Shown here piece by piece: positions 58,840 to 63,166 of a stretch of 63,166 nucleotides of DNA. The stretch's first letter is position 1; each line of letters starts with the position of its first letter. Location: the NCBI RefSeq assembly GCF_910594985.1, contig NZ_CAJVCE010000030.1, forward strand, positions 1-63,166, read 5' to 3'. Position numbers and translations under genes: made by a program. Source of the DNA: Paenibacillus allorhizosphaerae (lineage in GTDB: Bacteria; Bacillota; Bacilli; Paenibacillales; NBRC-103111). The notes below the pieces were generated by a model that saw only the letters and a program-made list of their open reading frames with translations, made no database searches and had not been told where the DNA came from.

Positions 58840-59625
58840 TTGAAACCAATAATACAACTTTTGCATTTTGGCTATCATCAGGCGATGAGCTGCATATTTC
58901 CTGTTGCAATCTTTGGAACTTTAGCTCTGTCCAGCGTAATCGAGGTACCTTTCATTCATCGTTATGATGCCATTCTACTTATATTGCTTGGAGTGCAGTA
59001 CCTCATGTACCGCAGCGGATTAGAGACACGTGATGAAATCAAAGTTATTTGTATTTTTCACTTAATTGGTTTGTTACTGGAGTTATTTAAAGTAAGAATG
59101 GGATCATGGTCATACCCTGAGGCCGGGTATACGAAGTTACTCGGTGTCCCACTCTATAGTGGATTTATGTATGCAAGTGTTGCAAGCTTTATGTGTCAGA
59201 TATGGCGGAGACTGCGGATGGACATGACCGGCTGGCCTGGGTTTACGACCTCAGCGCTACTAGGAGGAGCCATCTATTTCAACTTTTTCACACATCATTT
59301 TATTCCGGATTTTCGTTGGTGGCTGACGGCGATTGTATTTATTGTCTTCTGGAAAACATGGATCATATATCGGGTACGGACCGTAACTTATAGAATGCCA
59401 TTATCGCTCGCTTTTGTCATTGTAGGTTTTTTCATCTGGCTAGCTGAAAATATTGCCACATTTCTTGATGCTTGGAAATATCCCGACCAGCACCAAACCT
59501 GGCAGCTGGTTAGTTTCAGTAAGATCAGTTCGTGGTTTCTTCTGGTAATCATTAGCGTCATTATCGTGGCTCAGCTTAAATACGTTAAAGCTAGTCGAAC
59601 AACGAACGATTCATGGTCCAGTTAA
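58840..59625 (+). CDS. DUF817 family membrane protein
   Basis: A 261-residue protein with about seven to eight hydrophobic segments and the family segment KVRMGSWSYPEAGYTKLLGVPLYSGFMYASV. The function of DUF817 proteins is unknown. TTG 58840 follows GGGAGGAG by ten bases. Base composition is lower in G+C than the core region, in line with the accessory zone. Confidence 0.82.
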   Translation: MKPIIQLLHFGYHQAMSCIFPVAIFGTLALSSVIEVPFIHRYDAILLILLGVQYLMYRSGLETRDEIKVICIFHLIGLLLELFKVRMGSWSYPEAGYTKLLGVPLYSGFMYASVASFMCQIWRRLRMDMTGWPGFTTSALLGGAIYFNFFTHHFIPDFRWWLTAIVFIVFWKTWIIYRVRTVTYRMPLSLAFVIVGFFIWLAENIATFLDAWKYPDQHQTWQLVSFSKISSWFLLVIISVIIVAQLKYVKASRTTNDSWSS

Positions 59626-60356
59626 GGTTAAGATTAAGAAAAGAAAACGTGTAACGATAGTGGAGGAGTGTGCAGCTATGCATCTCCTCTTTTGCATTGA
59701 AGTAACTGCAGGTTAGTGATACCAACTCGAACATAATTGGTCGAGAAAGCTGAACAACAAAACGGGCATGATCAACTCTATTGAAGGAATCCGAGGCGTA
59801 TAAACCTATTGTAGATCCACATGCATTTTTAATTGCTAAACGGCAAAGGCTGTTTTGTTAACGCCGAAGTTCTCAACTAACAGGTACGCTAGTTAATATA
59901 ACAGCGTCTGCTGCTAAATATGGACAATATTACGTTGTTTCCGACATAAACGTATTGATCCGACCTAAAACGTCACACCAAAATTTTCATTATCTATGGT
60001 GCCTGAGAGGGCATGGGTGGCTAACGGGCAGATAGTGGAAATGTAGGATGTGTAAGTTAATAGAGAATTGAGAACAACCACTAAAGGATTTCGTTCGTTA
60101 AGTCCCAAGTTAATCAGCGTGTCACATCAATCTCATGATCGAACAAAGTGATATGTCCTTGATTTCTCCGGCAGGAGATATTAAGGGCATTAATTTATAT
60201 TGCAGAACCTCTCTCAACGTTATCATTGGAACTTGTCATTTCTTCGTAATACCTTGACTGTATGCGAGTAAGTAGAGTGATGAACATTCCATATATACAT
60301 GATTGCCCTACCACTTAATTGTAAGAAACATACTATATAGAGGAGGTGTGGAATCA
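59626..60356. other. 731-base gap without a gene
   Basis: No open frame of note is present on either strand. The stretch contains degraded short repeats (GTAACTGCAGGTTAG near 59702, AACTAACAGGTACGCTAGTT at 59875-59894, CTAACGGGCAGATAGT at 60021-60036). It looks like decayed mobile or intergenic repeat DNA. Confidence 0.5.
59875..59894. repeat. TAACG-type motif with inverted ends, copy 3
   Basis: AACTA-ACAGGTACGC-TAGTT, 20 bases with complementary ends, is the clearest member of the small repeat family in this zone. Confidence 0.35.
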
Positions 60357-60846
60357 ATGGTAGATAGAGCACAGATTATTAGATTCATAAGTGATGCAGA
60401 GCACGCATGGGAAAACGTTGTTTTTTCCTTTGACAGGCGCCAAACCCCGGTCCGAATCGGGGGATTTGATTATTACAGACTGCCACTTAAGTATGCAACC
60501 CGGGCTAAAATATTTACATTCTACAGAAAATACTGGAGCACTGTTTACGCCAATCGCATGATTTGTTCGGAGTTTAAGAAATATCGGAGGTTGGCTGCAT
60601 GCACCAGATGCGGATACCGGCGGTTTGCCGGAGAAGGTGCTTCGGGCAGCGATTATTCGCCAGACAAATACAAGAGTCATAGTGGACGCCGTTCTTGATG
60701 ACCCTGCCGGCGAGCAGCTAACCGTTCGTTATGTAATGAATCGCAACCCGGATACGGGCAAGCTGACCATCATTTCTCGCAGGGATAAATATCCGGACTA
60801 CCGGTACGATCCCTGCGTCAAAAGATCTCGCCATATTTCGAGATAA
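60357..60846 (+). pseudogene. frameshifted IseA-like gene
   Basis: ATG 60357 behind GAGGAGGTG starts a frame (MVDRAQIIRFISDAEHAW..., FDYYRLPLKYATR, YWSTVYANRMICS). The end of the reading continues in the +1 frame: SLRNIGGWLHAPDADTGGLP, then VRYVMNRNPDTGKLTIISRRDKYPDYRYDPC, ending at 60846. One extra base near 60568-60572 explains the break. The rejoined product of about 160 residues resembles the IseA (YoeB) family, inhibitors of wall DL-endopeptidases, as far as I can recall it. It has no clear signal peptide. Confidence 0.5.
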
Positions 60847-61415
60847 AAAGTATATGATCTCGACAGTATCTATATGGCTTTTTTGGAGGTGTCTGACCAC
60901 TTCAAGCATTAGAGATTACTCACCTGTACGACACCATTGAAAATAATGTAACGAGTAAAGCGGTTTTGCTTGGGTTTAGCCAAATAACCCAGTTGGATCA
61001 GACAAAGTACATCGGAATCGGTCAGTTGCCAGCGTCGCTGCAGTGTGAACAGTTCTGCCAATCGCACATAGTACGGCATCACCCCTATATACCACATCCT
61101 ACACACCCTTAGGCGCCGAGCACAACAACGCACCACGGAGCAACATACCTTCGCGCCATAGTGCCTTCCAACGTTTCCGTATCACCTCCACCGCGATCTC
61201 TTGCATCTCTCACTTCGCCGCTGCCAGCGCGGCCTCATGCTGCTGTCCGGCGGTGATAGGCGAACAGTTTGTAACGCGGCCCATTCTGGAGTGCATCCGG
61301 TTCCGTCGATATCAGATCGTTTTGCAACTCTTGGTTTCCCCGTATGTATCAATTCGTTTTTTTTAAACAAAAGGTATATAATGATTACATCAAACAAAAG
61401 AGGTTAGGTGTAATT
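60847..61415. other. 569-base gap with decayed minus-strand coding traces
   Basis: On the minus strand around 61100-61290 a frame with one internal stop reads ITAGQQHEAALAAAK, stop, EMQEIAVEVIRKRWKALW. Further on a separate 75-codon frame (60909-61136) includes RLAELFTLQRRWQLTDSDV. The helical, charged texture looks like former protein. I cannot name a family. Confidence 0.35.
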
Positions 61416-61631
61416 ATGAAAACTGGATATGAATTAGTCGAGGATAGTGATTTCGAAGAAGCAAAAAAAATGGGTTACTTTGTCAGAGCCTATCAAGGGA
61501 ATATTACCATCTACCCTCCAGGGAAAATAACTGGATTTTCAACTGACCATATCGCGATTGACGAGAAACGAGTTTTCCGAGAAGCAAATCGCTTCCAAAT
61601 CGTCGATACGCCCAAAACTTCTAAAAAATGA
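61416..61631 (+). CDS. hypothetical small protein
   Basis: A 71-residue acidic-basic protein beginning MKTGYELVEDSDFEEAKKMG and ending KTSKK. The start at ATG 61416 is preceded by GAGGTTAGGTG. It has no membrane segment. The gene is AT-rich and ends at a good terminator, so it is probably expressed. I do not recognise it; its place beside an integrase remnant suggests a former mobile element. Confidence 0.6.
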   Translation: MKTGYELVEDSDFEEAKKMGYFVRAYQGNITIYPPGKITGFSTDHIAIDEKRVFREANRFQIVDTPKTSKK

Positions 61632-61672
61632 TCGTCTGCAATTCCCTACCCGCCTTATAATAACTGACTGCC

Positions 61673-61698
61673 AGCACTCTCAACCGAGGGTGCTTTTT
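61673..61698 (+). terminator. terminator of the small hypothetical gene
   Basis: AGCACTC (61673-61679) pairs with GGGTGCT (61688-61694), followed by five T. Confidence 0.7.
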
Positions 61699-61749
61699 AT
61701 TATGCCTGATTATAAGCAAAAAACATCCCCCATTAGCCTGAGCCAGCAG

Positions 61750-62290
61750 GAGTATTCTTGTTCAGGAATGGCGTTTGTATTATCTTGGAGTTTTACTCGG
61801 AGGGTTGCGCCGCGGGGAATTGCTTGCCATTGAATGACCACAAGTACGATTATGAGCTGAACGGTTTACACATCCAAAAGCAAATAACATTTGACGAGGA
61901 AGGTAATATGATCTAAGGGGAACTTAAGACAGGAAAGCTAAGGTTTTGTGCCAATACCGAAATGGTACATGGTCCGAGGCACTAATCATTATGTATTTCA
62001 CTCTAGAGATGGACGCTCGTATTATCAGGTATACCAACTGCGACGATCGTAAGTTTTAGCGGCGAATAAATTGCCGAAAATTCGAATTCACGATCTAAGA
62101 CACACCACAGCGATGCTCCTGCGCGAGAGTGGTGCTGATCACAAATCAAATCAAGAACGTCTCCGACACACTAAGATAGGAACCATGGCTGATATCTATA
62201 TGGGCGAATCTGATCTGATCAGCCGCGACGCAGCAGACAGATTCATGTACGAAAAATTGCCACAAGGACTGCCGCATCGGAAAGGGAGTA
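61750..62290 (+). pseudogene. phage-type tyrosine integrase remnant
   Basis: The catalytic domain of a tyrosine recombinase is visible in several frames. EWRLYYLGVLLGGLRRGELLAIE carries the first catalytic Arg; a shift leads to YELNGLHIQKQITFDEEGN, a stop, then GELKTGK. The C-terminal part, MPKIRIHDLRHTTAMLLRE (second Arg and His) and ERLRHTKIGTMADIYM (last His and the nucleophile Tyr), is open from 62071. The N-terminal arm-binding part is missing. It lies next to a tRNA-Gly gene, the usual place for an integrated element. Confidence 0.75.
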
Positions 62291-62310
62291 GACTGCCTGT
62301 GTCAAAAAAT

Positions 62311-62344
62311 GCGCAAAGAAAAAACCCTTGCGCCACAAGGGTTT
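62311..62344 (-). terminator. terminator of the 5S-tRNA operon
   Basis: On the minus strand AAACCCTTG-TGGCG-CAAGGGTTT is followed by TTTCTTT. Confidence 0.85.
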
Positions 62345-62363
62345 CGAGAGTTTATAGTTACTA

Positions 62364-62434
62364 AGCGGGTGATGGGAATCGAACCCACGCCACCAGCTTG
62401 GGAAGCTGGAGTTCTACCATTGAACTACACCCGC
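62364..62434 (-). tRNA. tRNA-Gly (anticodon CCC)
   Basis: Cloverleaf with acceptor GCGGGTG/CACCCGC, anticodon stem CCAGC/GCTGG and loop TTCCCAA, and a GGTTCGATTCC T-arm. CCA is not encoded. Last gene of the cluster, adjacent to the integrase remnant. Confidence 0.92.
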
Positions 62435-62439
62435 ATAGA

Positions 62440-62516
62440 TGGTCGGGACGACACGATTTGAACATGCGACCCCCTGGTCCCAAACCAGGTGCTCTACCAA
62501 GCTGAGCTACGTCCCG
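62440..62516 (-). tRNA. tRNA-Pro (anticodon TGG)
   Basis: Acceptor CGGGACG/CGTCCCG, anticodon stem CCTGG/CCAGG with loop TTTGGGA, and encoded CCA at 62440-62442. Confidence 0.93.
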
Positions 62517-62535
62517 ATATTTACTTATTAAAATA

Positions 62536-62609
62536 CGTGCCCTGAGAGATTCGAACTCCCGACCTTTTGATTCGTAGTCAAACGCTCTATCCGGCTGAGC
62601 TAAGGGCAC
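62536..62609 (-). tRNA. tRNA-Arg (anticodon ACG)
   Basis: Acceptor GTGCCCT/AGGGCAC, anticodon stem TTTGA/TCAAA with loop CTACGAA. CCA is not encoded. Confidence 0.93.
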
Positions 62610-62617
62610 AAATAAAA

Positions 62618-62692
62618 TGGAGCGGAAGACGGGATTCGAACCCGCGACCCTCGCCTTGGCAAGGCGATGCTCTACCCCTGAGCCACTTCCGC
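62618..62692 (-). tRNA. tRNA-Gly (anticodon GCC)
   Basis: Acceptor GCGGAAG/CTTCCGC, anticodon stem TCGCC/GGCGA with loop TTGCCAA, and encoded CCA. Confidence 0.94.
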
Positions 62693-62701
62693 GTAAAACA
62701 A

Positions 62702-62785
62702 TGCGCTCGAGAGGACTCGAACCTCCACGGCTGTTACCCCACTAGAACCTGAATCTAGCGCGTCTGCCAATTCCGCCACGAACGC
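62702..62785 (-). tRNA. tRNA-Leu (anticodon CAG)
   Basis: Acceptor GCGTTCG/CGAGCGC, anticodon stem CTAGA/TCTAG with loop TTCAGGT, and a long variable arm as expected for leucine. CCA is not encoded. Confidence 0.93.
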
Positions 62786-62796
62786 ATATTCAATTA

Positions 62797-62882
62797 TGGT
62801 GCGGTTGAGAGGACTCGAACCTCCACGGGCGTAAGCCCACTACCCCCTCAAGATAGCGTGTCTGCCATTCCACCACAACCGC
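62797..62882 (-). tRNA. tRNA-Leu (anticodon GAG)
   Basis: Acceptor GCGGTTG/CAACCGC, anticodon stem CTATC/GGTAG (with G-U) and loop TTGAGGG, long variable arm, encoded CCA. Confidence 0.93.
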
Positions 62883-62892
62883 ATAAAAAAAG

Positions 62893-62965
62893 TGAGCCAT
62901 GTAGGACTCGAACCTACGACACCCTGATTAAAAGTCAGGTGCTCTACCAACTGAGCTAATGGCTC
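62893..62965 (-). tRNA. tRNA-Lys (anticodon TTT)
   Basis: Acceptor GAGCCAT/ATGGCTC, anticodon stem CCTGA/TCAGG with loop CTTTTAA. First tRNA after 5S; CCA is not encoded. Confidence 0.94.
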
Positions 62966-63045
62966 ATAATATACATTATTGGACAAACAAAGTCAATATA
63001 TTACGATCAACTCGGTTCCAATAATCCCATACAGATGGGAATACC

Positions 63046-63162
63046 GCTTGGCGACGTTCTACTCTCCCAGGACCCTGCGGTCCAAGTACCATCGACGCTG
63101 GAAGGCTTAACGTTCGTGTTCGGGATGGGTACGCGTGGTTCCCTTCCGCCATCATCACCAAA
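63046..63162 (-). rRNA. 5S ribosomal RNA
   Basis: On the minus strand the gene starts TTTGGTGATGATGGCG, includes CCCATCCCGAACACG and the GTTAAGCC loop, and ends GTCGCCAAGC, about 117 bases. It is the right-hand end of the window, so 23S and 16S should lie beyond it. The seven tRNAs follow it in the order seen in Bacillus-type rrn-tRNA operons. Confidence 0.93.
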
Positions 63163-63166
63163 CGGT

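Noticed and set aside
62968..62996. TTGACT-17-TATATT promoter-like sequence between 5S and tRNA-Lys
   Set aside because: Its start point would fall inside tRNA-Lys, so it cannot make the first tRNA; the cluster is more simply read as part of the rrn transcript.
1..63166. CRISPR arrays and complete insertion sequences
   Set aside because: No array of regularly spaced repeats and no intact transposase was seen; the only recombination gene is the broken integrase near 62 kb.

Overview
The window looks like a chromosomal segment of a Paenibacillus or Cohnella type Firmicute. The pointers are strong AGGAGG ribosome sites, lipoprotein solute-binding proteins, Bacillus-like dctB/dctS/dctR/dctP, amj, phnCDE and pxpABC homologues, and a Firmicute-style 5S-tRNA cluster at the right edge. 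Base composition is moderate (roughly half G+C by eye). Two stretches depart from it: pxpC is extremely GC-rich, and about 57.7-62.3 kb is AT-rich and full of broken genes. Assignments come from reading motifs and order; no database search was run.

Layout. 0.1-5.4 kb: ribonucleotide reductase beta subunit, a polar amino acid ABC importer (lipoprotein, permease, ATPase), and a membrane-fused spermidine-synthase-like protein. 5.5-9.4 kb (minus): a secreted glycerophosphodiesterase and a three-gene ABC-2 exporter preceded by a 24-codon leader ORF. 9.4-17.9 kb: a carbohydrate cluster. The minus-strand operon runs yhcH-like, NanA/DapA-like aldolase, sialidase-like protein, SGNH esterase, then a Tat-exported beta-helix protein with a phage tail-spike S74 chaperone end. 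It faces a plus-strand solute-binding lipoprotein. Four copies of a 17-bp inverted repeat (GTTCY-N7-RGAAC) lie between them, two behind each predicted promoter. I read this as one regulated system for scavenging a sialic-acid-like or other acidic sugar; it is the most novel part of the window.

18.0-21.2 kb: an Hpt-REC-GGDEF-REC protein with a single-domain response regulator, a small hypothetical gene and an AIG2-like gene. 21.2-26.8 kb: a possible guanylate-kinase remnant, a TauE exporter, pxpA, a CD3324-like gene, small overlapping ORFs, pxpC, pxpB and an esterase. 27-31.6 kb: a UDP-sugar pyrophosphorylase, a 5'-nucleotidase and phnD behind a Pho-box-like array. 31.7-36.4 kb: a PadR/MFS pair and thrC facing a LysR gene. 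36.5-40.1 kb: a second solute-binding lipoprotein with a second GDPD protein, controlled by a LacI regulator through TTTAGTAAA sites. 40.2-44.9 kb: a GNAT gene, phnE-phnE-phnC, amj coupled to an Hpt gene, and a divergent CheY-like gene.

45-48.4 kb: a second ABC-2 exporter, a HemD-like protein and a LysM-3D wall protein. 48.5-55.6 kb: a malate/C4-dicarboxylate module (dctB, dctS, dctR, malic enzyme with an ACT domain, dctP) with a near-consensus cre site. 55.9-57.7 kb: a KtrB-type potassium transporter and a YnfA protein. 57.8-62.3 kb: a decayed accessory zone with a frameshifted small gene, a YmaF-like gene, a DUF817 gene, a frameshifted IseA-like gene and an integrase remnant beside the tRNA cluster. 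62.3-63.2 kb (minus): 5S rRNA followed by tRNAs Lys, Leu, Leu, Gly, Arg, Pro, Gly and a terminator.
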